From contig JAOAEJ010000066.1 of the NCBI GenBank assembly GCA_026416815.1, positions 1 through 53,489 of the forward strand: a stretch of DNA of 53,489 bases, read 5' to 3'. Shown piece by piece: positions 6,192 through 15,618 of this stretch (positions are counted from its first letter, which is position 1; every line of letters begins with the position of its first letter). This stretch comes from Clostridia bacterium. Lineage in GTDB: Bacteria; Bacillota; Clostridia; Acetivibrionales; DSM-2933. Both the position numbers and the translations under genes were made by a program. The notes below the pieces were generated by a model. The model searched no databases. It saw nothing but the letters and a program-made list of their open reading frames with translations, and had not been told where the DNA came from.

Positions 6192-8795
6192 ATGTTAAAG
6201 TTACTTTTTGGTAACCCGGATCAAACAATTCCATTCCAGGTTAGCAATGGCGACATAAGAGATATCGTGTTTATAACTGTATTTTTTTTAATCAGCATGT
6301 TCTTTTTACTTTTTTATGTTAGGCGACCAAAGCAAAAAGAATATTTATATTTTGGGCTGGGAGTCTTTTGTTTGCTAATGTATACATATAGCTCATCACC
6401 CCAATGGAGATTTAATCTTGATGACCCTTTAGCATGGCTTTGTGCAAGTAAGGGATACAAGGTCTTCGTTTTTTTCTTAATGCCCATGTTTTTGCGTTTT
6501 TATTACGAGAATTCTTATGTAAGGGATGACACCAAACTAAAGAAGATATATGACAGCATTTCCAAAGGGCTGCTTTACTATGGTGCAATCCTATTTATCA
6601 TTGTTCTTACTCCCATACCTAAAAACATTTTTATTTTGTTGGATAATATAAATGATATTGTTATTGTACTTGGAAGCATTGTGGGAAATGTGTTTTTGAT
6701 TAAAAAGGTAGCTGAAAAAGATAGGGATTCTATCATTCTGTTTATTGGAATTAGTGCTTTTTCAGTTTTAACTTTTTTACAGGTGACATATAAGACATGG
6801 CAAACCTATATGCACTTTACAGTTAATTATCCTAGCTTTACATCCTATGGTTCTATGCTTCTTATCATAACCTTTACAATGGTAATCATATCACGCTTCT
6901 TTAATTCCTTTTCAATGGTGGAAGCATTATCAAAGGATATGGCTGCTCGAACCAAGGAACTGGATGAAAAAAATAAGCTATTGGAAAAAGCGGATAAAAC
7001 TAAAGACGATTTCCTGGCAAATACTTCTCACGAGTTAAAAACCCCACTCCATGGGATTATAGGCATTACCGAAGCAATGCTGGAGGAATCAGACAACAGA
7101 CTGGGTGAAAGGCAGAAGGAAAGTCTATCCCTTATAGTATCCAGTGCAAGAAGGCTTACCGAGCTTATCAATGACATACTGGATTTTTCTAAAATGAAAA
7201 ACCATGAAATAGTCCTTGGTATCAAGACTGTAGACGTTTGGCAGATTACAGATGTGGCGATAACTCTATTAAGGCCATTGGCAAAAGAAAAAGGTATTTC
7301 TTTGAAGAATGAAATCAACGAAAATAAATCATATGTTTTGGCTGATGAAAACAGGATCAGACAGATAATGCATAATCTTTTGGGAAATGCGATTAAGTAT
7401 ACTCAGGCCGGTGAAGTAGCTGTTTCAGCGATTGAAAGAGATGGTAGGTTCGAAATAACGGTATTAGATACAGGTATAGGCATACCCGAAGCTAGAATAC
7501 ATGACATATTTAAGCCCTTTGAACAGCTTGAGCCTTCAGAAAGGCGTGAGCATGGTGGTGCAGGGCTGGGTCTGAGTATAACTAAAAAGCTTATTGAACT
7601 ACATGAAGGTGAAATATGGGTTGAGTCGGAGGTAGGAAGGGGCTCGAAATTCACTTTTACCCTGCCAAAAAGCATAGATACATATGAAATCGAAAATGTT
7701 CTTGTACCAAAACCCGCTGCGTTAGAGCGTTTGAATCATAAACCTACTAATACTCCAGACTGCACACCTAAATGTTCAGATGAAAAAGATTACATAATAT
7801 TGGTTGCAGATGACGAACCTGTAAACCTCCAGGTGTTAACGAAAATGCTTGAAATAGAGAACTACTCCATAATTACTGCTAATAATGGCGCCGAAGCACT
7901 TGAGGAAATCAAAAGCGGGAAGAAAATTGACCTTGTAATACTTGATGTGATGATGCCAAGGCTGTCTGGCTATGATGTATGCAATAGGCTCAGGGAATCT
8001 TATTCCCTATACGATTTGCCCGTGCTGCTGGTAACTGCAAGAAACCAGCCTGACGATATTATAGCTGGATTTGAAGCAGGAGCAAACGACTATCTTTCAA
8101 AGCCGTTTTACAGTAAGGAACTGAGGGCAAGAATCAGGACTTTGCTGGAACTCAAGAAAGCAGCAAATTATGCACTTAATGCCGAACTTCACTTTTTGCA
8201 GGCCCAGATAAAGCCCCATTTTCTGCACAATGCACTAAATACAATAATGTCATTTATAAGGTTTGACCCTGATAAAGCACGAGAATTACTACTGGAATTA
8301 AGCACTTATTTAAGGGAAAGCTTTAATTTCAAAAATATAGAGAGAGTTATGCCGCTCAGCAAAGAAATAGCTATTGTCAAATCATACTTGTTTATTGAGA
8401 TGGCGCGCTTTTCCGATAAGCTGAATGTGGTTTACGATATAGACGATGTAGAATGCAGCGTACCGCATTTGATTCTCCAGCCCATCGTAGAAAACGCAGT
8501 AAGACATGGGGTATTACCTAAAAAGGAAGGTGGGATGGTGAAAATTTCTATCAAGGACGGAGGGGAGCATGTGCTACTCAACGTAGAGGACAATGGGGAT
8601 GGAATTGATAAAGAAAAAATACCTTTGCTCCTTATGGGTAAGCTAGAAAGTGAAGGCACAGGAGTAGGATTGAGCAATGTACATAAAAGGATGCAGGCAA
8701 TTTACGGCCATGGCGTGCAGATAGAAAGTGAAAAAGGAAAGTATACAAGTATAAGTATATCTATTCCTAAAAGTACCGTGAAGATTTCCACATAA
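6192..8795 (+). CDS. Membrane hybrid sensor with two histidine-kinase modules (HisKA and LytS types)
   Basis: This 867-residue protein starts with seven or so hydrophobic segments (about 20-250) resembling 7TMR-type sensor domains, then a short coiled coil. The first kinase has its phospho-His at 280 (SHELKTPLHG), N-box NLLGNAIKYT and G-boxes DTGIGIP and GAGLGLS. A receiver follows with phospho-acceptor D585 in ILDVMMP. The C-terminus is a second, LytS-type kinase: H676 in QIKPHFLHNAL, ILQPIVENAVRHG, and GTGVGLSNV. So one chain could autophosphorylate at two sites and use an internal relay. LytS-type modules pair with LytTR regulators, which makes the regulator at 1735 the likely output. The start follows a GGGGGAT stretch. 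Confidence 0.92.
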   Translation: MLKLLFGNPDQTIPFQVSNGDIRDIVFITVFFLISMFFLLFYVRRPKQKEYLYFGLGVFCLLMYTYSSSPQWRFNLDDPLAWLCASKGYKVFVFFLMPMFLRFYYENSYVRDDTKLKKIYDSISKGLLYYGAILFIIVLTPIPKNIFILLDNINDIVIVLGSIVGNVFLIKKVAEKDRDSIILFIGISAFSVLTFLQVTYKTWQTYMHFTVNYPSFTSYGSMLLIITFTMVIISRFFNSFSMVEALSKDMAARTKELDEKNKLLEKADKTKDDFLANTSHELKTPLHGIIGITEAMLEESDNRLGERQKESLSLIVSSARRLTELINDILDFSKMKNHEIVLGIKTVDVWQITDVAITLLRPLAKEKGISLKNEINENKSYVLADENRIRQIMHNLLGNAIKYTQAGEVAVSAIERDGRFEITVLDTGIGIPEARIHDIFKPFEQLEPSERREHGGAGLGLSITKKLIELHEGEIWVESEVGRGSKFTFTLPKSIDTYEIENVLVPKPAALERLNHKPTNTPDCTPKCSDEKDYIILVADDEPVNLQVLTKMLEIENYSIITANNGAEALEEIKSGKKIDLVILDVMMPRLSGYDVCNRLRESYSLYDLPVLLVTARNQPDDIIAGFEAGANDYLSKPFYSKELRARIRTLLELKKAANYALNAELHFLQAQIKPHFLHNALNTIMSFIRFDPDKARELLLELSTYLRESFNFKNIERVMPLSKEIAIVKSYLFIEMARFSDKLNVVYDIDDVECSVPHLILQPIVENAVRHGVLPKKEGGMVKISIKDGGEHVLLNVEDNGDGIDKEKIPLLLMGKLESEGTGVGLSNVHKRMQAIYGHGVQIESEKGKYTSISISIPKSTVKIST

Positions 8796-9208
8796 ATGCC
8801 TAGTCACCTAATACTTTCCCTATAGGAGATCCATGCAAAGGAATAAGTGGATGGGGCTTAACACCCTTGGAGCTAAAATCCTTAGGCACTGAGCAAATAT
8901 GCTCACTTAAAAATTTATGCGATAGATTGTAAAGGTTTCATCAACTTAGGGGACATAAGTGGACTAAAAAGAGCTAGGGGAGCATCATGACACTTATCTT
9001 AACTAGTTTAGTCAAACACTTGAGTGAAATTATAACAGCGTTTCAACAAATATCAACAACTAAGAAAAGCTAAGAAAGCAAGAGATATTATCACGAAACT
9101 GTGTCCATTTTAAATACAATGGCTCAAAAGTATATAGTCTCAAAGAGCTATATACTATGTTAAGATAGAAGTATTAGAACTTGGCACAAACTTCTAACAT
9201 ACAATGTG
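8796..9208. other. Intergenic region, no gene seen
   Basis: No frame with a ribosome binding site is present on either strand. The stretch contains short inverted words (for example GACTAAA and TTTAGTC around 8956-9016) that could be remains of a palindromic element. I see no clear gene, riboswitch or mobile element. Confidence 0.5.
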
Positions 9209-9237
9209 TTGACACAAGGTATTTAACGTGTTAAAAT
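9209..9237 (+). promoter_or_regulatory. Probable promoter for 5S copy 2
   Basis: TTGACA at 9209-9214, a 17-base spacer and TAAAAT at 9232-9237. It is followed by about 180 bases of leader with small inverted repeats (GGTTTGATGAATCAAACC near 9266) and then the 5S gene. No 23S sequence lies between. Confidence 0.6.
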
Positions 9238-9416
9238 TTAATCCCGCTCGAGAGAGCGAATAAATGGTTTGATGAATCAAACCAGAAATAATAAGGTATC
9301 GAATTTTTCTAACGCAAAGTCGATTAAACTTTAAAAAGTTAATATGTTGGTAAGTGGTAATGTGATAAGACAGTAAATAACTGTCCTCTATCAATTGTCA
9401 ACTGTCAACTAAAATT

Positions 9417-9532
9417 TCTGGTGGTTATTACGAGAAGGTCACACCCGTTCCCATACCGAACACGGCAGTTAAGCTTCTCAGTGCCGATGATACTTGGACG
9501 GTCGCGTCCCGGGAAAGTAAGTCTCTGCCAGA
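9417..9532 (+). rRNA. rrf: 5S ribosomal RNA, copy 2 (no 23S upstream)
   Basis: Identical to copy 1 except for A at 9520 in place of G. Upstream for several kilobases there is no 23S or 16S sequence, so this is an isolated 5S gene rather than the end of an rRNA operon. Confidence 0.97.
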
Positions 9533-9539
9533 TTTATAC

Positions 9540-9574
9540 CAAGGCTCTATGGTTATTCCGTAGGGCTTTGTTTT
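9540..9574 (+). terminator. Rho-independent terminator after 5S copy 2
   Basis: CAAGGCTCTATGG pairs with CCGTAGGGCTTTG and is followed by TTTTATTT. Pairing is kept by a wobble despite a base change from copy 1. Confidence 0.85.
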
Positions 9575-10146
9575 ATTTAGCCCAGAAAAGTGCATACAAA
9601 AAGAGCTCATGATGATCTACGCTACAGCTAATGCAAATCCCTACATACCTATAGACAATCTTTCGACTGCCCACAAGCATTACAGAACCTACACTAACCT
9701 TTGCTCGACTACCAAGGATACCTTAGAAACCTGCTGCAATCTCTCGACTGCAACAAACCTCAAGCAAACTGGAAGTGAGAAATTAGAGGTGAGAGGTTGG
9801 AAAACCCCAAACATAACTTCGCTTCTACATTGCCTGCGGAACCCTTAGTAATCTTAGCTCGAATACTATACATCCCTTTTGACCATACTACAATCTTTTG
9901 GACTGCAGTACAGCCTTACAAGACATATAATATTCTGCTCTCCAGCTAATATTAAGCCAATAGCATGACCTAATATCAACCTTTGACCGAATATTATAAA
10001 GCCTTTTAAGACCTTATAACATTCTTGGCTCGACCATCACGAACCCTGCCCTATTAATATGGTCCGTATGTTACTTTTAAATACATGGTAAATTATACAT
10101 AAATATTATAATATATGGAAAACAATTATGCGTGTGTAACCTTTTA

Positions 10147-10245
10147 TGAAGATAACGAAATCATAAAGTGATTTTTCCAGCTAGGAAACCCCACTTAGCA
10201 TAGTTGTTTCCCTAGCTGAAAATTAATAAATTTAATAGAGTATAA
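10147..10245 (-). repeat. 106-bp palindromic element, decayed copy E
   Basis: The inner part (AAGTGATTTTTCCAGCTAGG through TTCCCTAGCTG) matches copy C at 42762, but the right outer arm has lost most of its pairing. It abuts the stop codon of the minus-strand gene ending at 10247 and may serve as its terminator. Confidence 0.7.
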
Positions 10246-10246
10246 T

Positions 10247-12337
10247 TTACAGCTTTTGTATTTGGTCTATAGTATAGCCTATAAGTTTTGACATATAATT
10301 TGCTTGTTCATCGGTCAGTGTACCTTTTTTCCTTAATGTTTCAATTTTGTTCACCAAAGCTTCCAACTGATTGATTGCTGTATTGTACTGCCCCTTCTCC
10401 AGTGATTTAAAAGCGTTGTTTAATGTAGAGATTAAGCTGTTCTCAGTCCCACCAGACAGCCCAAGGCTTTCAATATATAAAGCGAGTTTATCAATTATTT
10501 TATTAGGAGGAACATCTGTTACATACACATTTATAGTTCTGCTTACAGTCAGGAGGCTGTCACTAACGGTAAAACTTATATTATAGACACCTGATTGGTC
10601 ATAGGTAGGTGTCCAGGAGAATATACCGGTTACAGGGTCAAAGCTGGCGCCCTGTGGCAAAGTACCGGTTGAGAATGTAACAGCGTCACTATCAGGGTCG
10701 CTGCCGCTGATAGTAAAACTTAGGTTTTGTCCCTCATCTACAGTTTTATCGCCTATTGTGTCAAGCATAGGAGGTCTGTTGACATTTGCAACAGTAACAG
10801 TTATATCCTCATAGTCTTTCAAAGTACTATCGTTTACTTCAAACCTAATAGTATATGTACCTGACTGGTCGTAAGTAGGTGTCCAGGAGAATGTACCGGT
10901 TGCAGAGTCAAAGCTAGCACTCTGTGGCAAGGCTCCAGCTGAGAGTATAACAACATCGCTATCAGGGTCGCTGCCGCTGATAGTAAAACTTAAGTTTTGT
11001 CCCTCATCTACAGTTTTATCGCCTATTGTATCAAGTATAGGAGGCCTGTTGACATTTGCAACAGTAACAGTTATATCCTCATAGTCTTTCAAAGTACCAT
11101 CGTTTACTTCAAACCTAATAGTATATGTACCTGATTGGTCGTAGGTAGGTGTCCAGGAGAATGTACCCGTTACAGGATCAAAGCTTGCACCCTGCGGCAA
11201 AGTTCCGGTCGAAAAGGTAAGAGGGTCACTGTCAGGGTCACTCCCGCTGATGGAGAAACTTAAGTTACTACTCTCGTCCACAGTCTTATTGCCTACAGGA
11301 TTGAGAATAGGTGGACTATTAACGTGGGAAACAACAGTAGTTAATGTATCGAGTCCTGTCCCACCATTATCATCAACAACCTTTAAAGTAACTAAATAAG
11401 TACCATGCTCGTAATAGGTATGTACTGGGTTAAGTGTACCTGTAGCTTTGCTGCCATCCCCGAAATCCCATTCAATTATATGGGTATCAAGAGTGCCGGG
11501 ATCTACAAATGCCCCAGAAAAACTAATCTCCGATTTCTCATCGGCTACCATATCCGAACCCAAGTTTACAATCGGGTTTTCATTTATAATTGACACAGCA
11601 GCTGTTGCAGTTGTACTAAGTGTGCCGTCGCTGACTTCAAGCTTCACTGTTCCATTAAAATCATCATTCCATGTATGGCTTGCTATATTGCTGTTTGACC
11701 ATGGAGTATCCCATACTCCGTCATTATTGAAATCCCAACGGTATGTAACAGTACTTCCATCAGGATCAAATGAACCTTGTGCACTAAAAACTATCGGAGT
11801 TCCTTCTTTTCCGTTGTATGGTCCATTAGCACTGGCAATTGGAGCCTGATTTTGTCCGGGGATATCTAAAACGGCAGCTCCTTTGACAATGAGACATATA
11901 TCATTATAGTCACGGTCACCGCCTCCCCAGAGGTCCTCAAAACCAACCTGCCAGGTCTGATAATCGATAGGGGTAATTGCAGCATGTACTTGTCCATCTC
12001 CATTCCTGCTTCCAGGACCTGTGAAAAATGGACCTTGTCCACTAATGAAGAAAATAAGTTCTGTCCCTGCCGGATACCTTCCTAAATTAAAAACTTTTCC
12101 TGAAGGCGTACTATGTCCGTAGCCTAAATCCTTTCTTACAGGGCTCCATAAACCGTAAAGATTATTCATTCCTGCATCAGATGGGCGGAAAGTAACGGTA
12201 ACATCACTTTTTTCGGATAGGACAATAAATCTTGCTGCCGGATACATAGCAGCGTAAGAAGTTTGAGACATTGTAATGAAAAGTAAGGGTAATAAAATCA
12301 GAATAAAACCGAACATTAGCGTTAATTTTCTTCTCAT
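10247..12337 (-). CDS. Secreted DUF4114 / PKD / cadherin-like repeat protein with FIMAH-type tail
   Basis: The 696-residue product has a signal peptide (about 1-30) and a DUF4114 domain (about 60-155) with its hallmark GFEDLWGGGDRDYND acidic loop. Two PKD domains follow (about 165-345; WDFNNDGVWD, WDFGDGSKATG). Then come three near-identical 90-residue cadherin-like/He_PIG units (about 345-610; SGSDPDSD, FSWTPTYDQSGTY). A helical C-terminal module (about 615-696) resembles the FIMAH domain of clostridial exported proteins. These domains bind calcium and serve as spacers on extracellular proteins. There is no sortase, dockerin or S-layer anchor, so surface attachment is unclear. GGGAGG lies about 11 bases before the ATG at 12337. 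It is transcribed toward the 5S repeat and has no operon partner. Confidence 0.88.
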   Translation of the reverse strand: MRRKLTLMFGFILILLPLLFITMSQTSYAAMYPAARFIVLSEKSDVTVTFRPSDAGMNNLYGLWSPVRKDLGYGHSTPSGKVFNLGRYPAGTELIFFISGQGPFFTGPGSRNGDGQVHAAITPIDYQTWQVGFEDLWGGGDRDYNDICLIVKGAAVLDIPGQNQAPIASANGPYNGKEGTPIVFSAQGSFDPDGSTVTYRWDFNNDGVWDTPWSNSNIASHTWNDDFNGTVKLEVSDGTLSTTATAAVSIINENPIVNLGSDMVADEKSEISFSGAFVDPGTLDTHIIEWDFGDGSKATGTLNPVHTYYEHGTYLVTLKVVDDNGGTGLDTLTTVVSHVNSPPILNPVGNKTVDESSNLSFSISGSDPDSDPLTFSTGTLPQGASFDPVTGTFSWTPTYDQSGTYTIRFEVNDGTLKDYEDITVTVANVNRPPILDTIGDKTVDEGQNLSFTISGSDPDSDVVILSAGALPQSASFDSATGTFSWTPTYDQSGTYTIRFEVNDSTLKDYEDITVTVANVNRPPMLDTIGDKTVDEGQNLSFTISGSDPDSDAVTFSTGTLPQGASFDPVTGIFSWTPTYDQSGVYNISFTVSDSLLTVSRTINVYVTDVPPNKIIDKLALYIESLGLSGGTENSLISTLNNAFKSLEKGQYNTAINQLEALVNKIETLRKKGTLTDEQANYMSKLIGYTIDQIQKL
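10560..11330 (-). repeat. Three tandem 270-bp repeats inside the PKD/cadherin-like gene
   Basis: The word GTCCAGGAGA recurs at 10611, 10881 and 11151, an exact 270-bp (90-codon) period. The units are nearly identical over long stretches, showing recent duplication or gene conversion. Confidence 0.9.
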
Positions 12338-12520
12338 TTCCTAAAATCCTCCCTTTGAAATTATTGTAAATATGGGCATCGTTTGTGTAAATTATACCAG
12401 ACGGGGGATAGATAATCAACGCAATACAGTTATTAGTCTAGGAAAAGGAGTCGTTTTATGTGGAATTATGAATCTTGGGGTGGTTAATTTGAAATGGTAA
12501 AAAACATTTTACTGATGTAA

Positions 12521-12554
12521 GATACTGTATTACAATGTAATATATTGATACAGT
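12521..12554 (+). promoter_or_regulatory. Nested palindrome upstream of the NTPase-TPR gene
   Basis: ACTGTAT (12524-12530) and ATACAGT (12548-12554) are perfect inverted repeats that enclose a smaller one, TTACA-A-TGTAA (12530-12540). The element lies 18 bases before the start codon at 12573, overlapping where a promoter or leader would be, so it is operator-like. The binding protein is unknown. Confidence 0.45.
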
Positions 12555-12572
12555 TTCTAGGGGGAGTATTGT

Positions 12573-15284
12573 ATGGTGATAAATACATATAATCCATTTC
12601 GCTATGACAAGCCTTCTAAAGATGAGTTTGTTAATAGAGAAAATTATATAAAAGCGTTTTGGGACGCATTAGAAAGAGTTAAGACAGACCGACATCAGGT
12701 GACAGTACTGCATTTTTATGGAGTAGGAGGTATTGGTAAAACATACCTCAGGGATGAGCTTAAAAGGCAGCTGATCCAGCGACAGCCCAATACAGTGGTT
12801 GGAACTCTGGACTTTACTTCGGAAAGTAACAGATTAAAGCAGAAAGCACTTGAATGCCTTTGTGCAGATATAAAGAAAAGGCATAAAGTTAAATTTGATA
12901 TTTTTGGATTAGCCTATGCTGCTTATATGGAAAAGCTATACCCCATGACAGCTATCAACAAAAAAACAGTACCATTCCTTGAGGAAGGTGACTTTCTAAC
13001 GGAGGCTATAGACGCTGCAAAAGATGTGCCGGGAATAAGCCTTATACCCAAAGTGATGTCCCTTCAAGGAAAGTTTTCTTCTTGGTTCAGAGATGAAAGG
13101 AATAAGCAAAAAGTAGAGGTGCTCCAAAGACTGTCGTATATGGAGCCTCACAGTATAGCAGAAAAGCTTCCAAGGTTTTTTGCCATGGACGTTTATGAGC
13201 ATATAGAGGAAAAAGGCACACCTGTAGTTATATTCATAGACACATACGAAGCACTGTGGGAAAAGGATAAAGCAAGGTCTGACTGCCCCCGTGACCACTG
13301 GCTGCATGAGGAGCTAATCAGGATGTTGCCCGGAATTTTATGGGTAGTTTGTGGCAGGGAAAGGCTTAGGTGGGATGAAGGACAGGAATATGATAAATGG
13401 GAAGGAAGCTTGACTCAAATGTTTCTAGGAAACCTGTCTGAAAGGGACGCAAGACATTATTTGTCACTACATGAAATAACAGATGTCGAAATACAGCAAA
13501 AGATAGTTGAAAATACAGAAGGAGTGCCATTTTACTTATCACTTTCCAAGGATACATATAACGAAATAAAGAATAACAGGACACCTACAGTCTATGACTT
13601 CAAAGGCGATAAGACCCCGCAAAGGATGTTTGAAAGGTTTATCCGCAACCTGGAAGTCACCGAAAGGGAGACTATCTATATCCTTTCAGTAACACGTTTC
13701 TGGAATTACGATATTTTTAAAGCCTTGATAAAAGAATTTAATACAGGCTATCCGCTTACTATGTTTGGGGAAATGAGCAGATTTTCCTTTATGAACTCAT
13801 GTGCGTCAGGTGAGGGATTGGAAATGCACTCCATTATGAGAAAGAGTTTGCATGACTACATGCCCAGGGATGTAAAAAAACTGGCACATGAGTTTATGTT
13901 CGGGTATTATAGGGAGCGGCTTGATGTGATTGATATAAAAAGTATATCTGTAGAAAACAAAATTGCACTGCAGGAAGCCTATTATCATGGTGCCTGCCAA
14001 GTGCAGAATGAAGAAGATGCAGAGAAGTTTGCCCAATGGTTTTTTGAAAAAGCAAAGATATTTTATGAGGCTGCTCAATGGGAATTGGTTGTACCTCTAT
14101 ACTTGGAAATGAAAGGTTTTTTGCAGGATTTATTAGGAAAAGAGCACCAGTCTATTGCGATAATGTTGAACAATCTCGCTGAGCTGTATAAGGAACAGGG
14201 CAAGTATGAAGAAGCGGAGCCATTATACAAAAGAGCGTTGGAAATATGTGAGACGGTGTTAGGAGAAGAAAACCCGTTGGTAGCGACAATACTGAACAAT
14301 CTTGCGTTACTCTACTTTTGGCAGGGAAAATATGAAGAAGCGGAGCCATTATATAAAAGAGCATTAGAAATAAGCGAAAGGGTGTTAGGAAAAGAGCACC
14401 CGGATGTAGCGACAACACTGAACAATCTTGCAGGACTAAATAAGGTACAAGGAAAATATGAAGAGGCGGAGCCATTATACAAAAGAGCGTTAGAAATAAA
14501 CGAAAGTATGTTAGGCGGAGAAGAGTATCTGTCTACAGCCACAACGCTAAATAATCTTGCAGAGTTGTATTATTGGCAGGGAAAATATGAAGAAGCAGAG
14601 CCATTATACAAAAGAGCATTAGAAATAAGCGAAAGGGTGCTAGGAGAGGAGCACCCGTCTATAGCGATAACCTTGAACAATCTTGCGCAACTATATAAAG
14701 AACAGGGAGAATATAAAGAAGCAGAAATATTATGCAAAAGGGCATTAGAAATAAGTGAAAAAATGTTAGGAAAAGAGCACCCGTCTGTAGGGATAATGCT
14801 GAACAATCTTGCGGTACTGTATAAGGCACAGGAAAAATATGAAGAGGTAGAATCATTATATAAGAGGGATTTAGAAATAAGTGAAAAAGTGTTAGGAAAA
14901 GAACACCCGTCTATAGCGGTAACACTGAACAATCTTGCGCAATTATATAAGGAACAGGGAAAATATAAAGAAGCGGAGCTATTATACAAAAGGGCATTAG
15001 AAATAAATGGGGAAGCATTAGGGAAATGGCATCCAGATGTGGCTATAACGTTAACCAATCTTGCTTTGCTGTACGAATTGCAGGGAAAATTAAAAAAAGC
15101 AGAGCCAATATATAAAAGAGTGGTAGAAATATTATTTATGAAGAGGCATCATAACTTAATGGATGCTATGGATAATCTGGTAAATATATATATCAAGCTG
15201 GGGAAGCAAGAGGAAGAAATACTGCAGATTATAAGAAAATTGATAACCAAGCTACTAACCAAACTACAGAATGGGGAAGAGTAA
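12573..15284 (+). CDS. STAND-type NTPase with kinesin-light-chain TPR repeats
   Basis: The 903-residue protein has a P-loop GVGGIGKT (about residues 49-56) and a Walker-B-like VVIFIDTYEALW (about 218). An arginine-containing WVVCGRERLRW follows, with GVPFYLSL, the GxP motif of NB-ARC/STAND ATPases. A helical linker leads to eight or nine 42-residue TPRs (about 520-860) of kinesin-light-chain type (LNNLAELYKEQGKYEEAEPLYKRA; shown here as the consensus in pieces NNLA, YEEAEPLYKRAL, LGKEHP). STAND proteins oligomerise on ligand binding, and many act in signalling or phage defence. No effector domain is seen at the N-terminus, so its output is unknown. AGGGGGAG precedes the ATG by six bases. It is a single-gene unit. 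Confidence 0.88.
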   Translation: MVINTYNPFRYDKPSKDEFVNRENYIKAFWDALERVKTDRHQVTVLHFYGVGGIGKTYLRDELKRQLIQRQPNTVVGTLDFTSESNRLKQKALECLCADIKKRHKVKFDIFGLAYAAYMEKLYPMTAINKKTVPFLEEGDFLTEAIDAAKDVPGISLIPKVMSLQGKFSSWFRDERNKQKVEVLQRLSYMEPHSIAEKLPRFFAMDVYEHIEEKGTPVVIFIDTYEALWEKDKARSDCPRDHWLHEELIRMLPGILWVVCGRERLRWDEGQEYDKWEGSLTQMFLGNLSERDARHYLSLHEITDVEIQQKIVENTEGVPFYLSLSKDTYNEIKNNRTPTVYDFKGDKTPQRMFERFIRNLEVTERETIYILSVTRFWNYDIFKALIKEFNTGYPLTMFGEMSRFSFMNSCASGEGLEMHSIMRKSLHDYMPRDVKKLAHEFMFGYYRERLDVIDIKSISVENKIALQEAYYHGACQVQNEEDAEKFAQWFFEKAKIFYEAAQWELVVPLYLEMKGFLQDLLGKEHQSIAIMLNNLAELYKEQGKYEEAEPLYKRALEICETVLGEENPLVATILNNLALLYFWQGKYEEAEPLYKRALEISERVLGKEHPDVATTLNNLAGLNKVQGKYEEAEPLYKRALEINESMLGGEEYLSTATTLNNLAELYYWQGKYEEAEPLYKRALEISERVLGEEHPSIAITLNNLAQLYKEQGEYKEAEILCKRALEISEKMLGKEHPSVGIMLNNLAVLYKAQEKYEEVESLYKRDLEISEKVLGKEHPSIAVTLNNLAQLYKEQGKYKEAELLYKRALEINGEALGKWHPDVAITLTNLALLYELQGKLKKAEPIYKRVVEILFMKRHHNLMDAMDNLVNIYIKLGKQEEEILQIIRKLITKLLTKLQNGEE
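14130..15130 (+). repeat. 126-bp tandem repeats encoding TPRs
   Basis: The word (T/C)TGAACAATCT recurs at 14166 and 14292 and onward at 126-base steps (42 codons). One unit is three bases longer around 14520 (an extra residue in the LGGEEYLST linker). High DNA identity points to expansion by recombination. Confidence 0.88.
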
Positions 15285-15618
15285 GCAGACTATGACTGTC
15301 TCTAGTAATGAGACGGCCAAATCAAGTATTTCTGTATTCATATGTATTTACTTCTTATTATTATAATAGGTTTGGTCATTTCAATTATAATTAACATTCC
15401 TATTCTGAGACAAATATTAAGTATCAAAAAATGTTAATATTATATTGACAATAAGTAATAATATTGATAATTTAATATTAACAATATGGTAATAACAATG
15501 AATTTTGAACAATTATATAGTTATTTAATATTGGGGTGATAGTAGTTTGTTTTGATGTTAATGTAGTAGAGTTTACATAAGCATAGTAGCAAGCTTTTAT
15601 TGAAAGGATGTTAAAGAT
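15285..15618. other. AT-rich intergenic region
   Basis: Repeated TAATATT/AATATTA words (15410-15535) and no supported gene. A weak hairpin just after the NTPase gene (GACTGTCTC...GAGACGGCC, 15293-15316) may end its transcript. Confidence 0.4.

Larger units (their letters stand above)
9416..10093 (+). repeat. Direct repeat copy 2: 5S rRNA plus conserved 3' flank
   Basis: Second copy of the block at 19-694, with scattered single-base differences and a one- to two-base indel. The sequence before it (9329, CTTTAAAAAGTTAAT) also matches the first bases of the window. About 70 extra bases lie between that match and the 5S here, so the leader differs by an insertion or deletion. The repeats bracket an 8.7-kb module and could recombine to delete or duplicate it. 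Confidence 0.9.

Noticed and set aside
14075..15058. Several long minus-strand frames opposite the TPR region
   Set aside because: They are mirror frames of the 126-bp repeats. Their repeated SNALLYNGSASSYFPC-like products are the reverse reading of the TPR codons.
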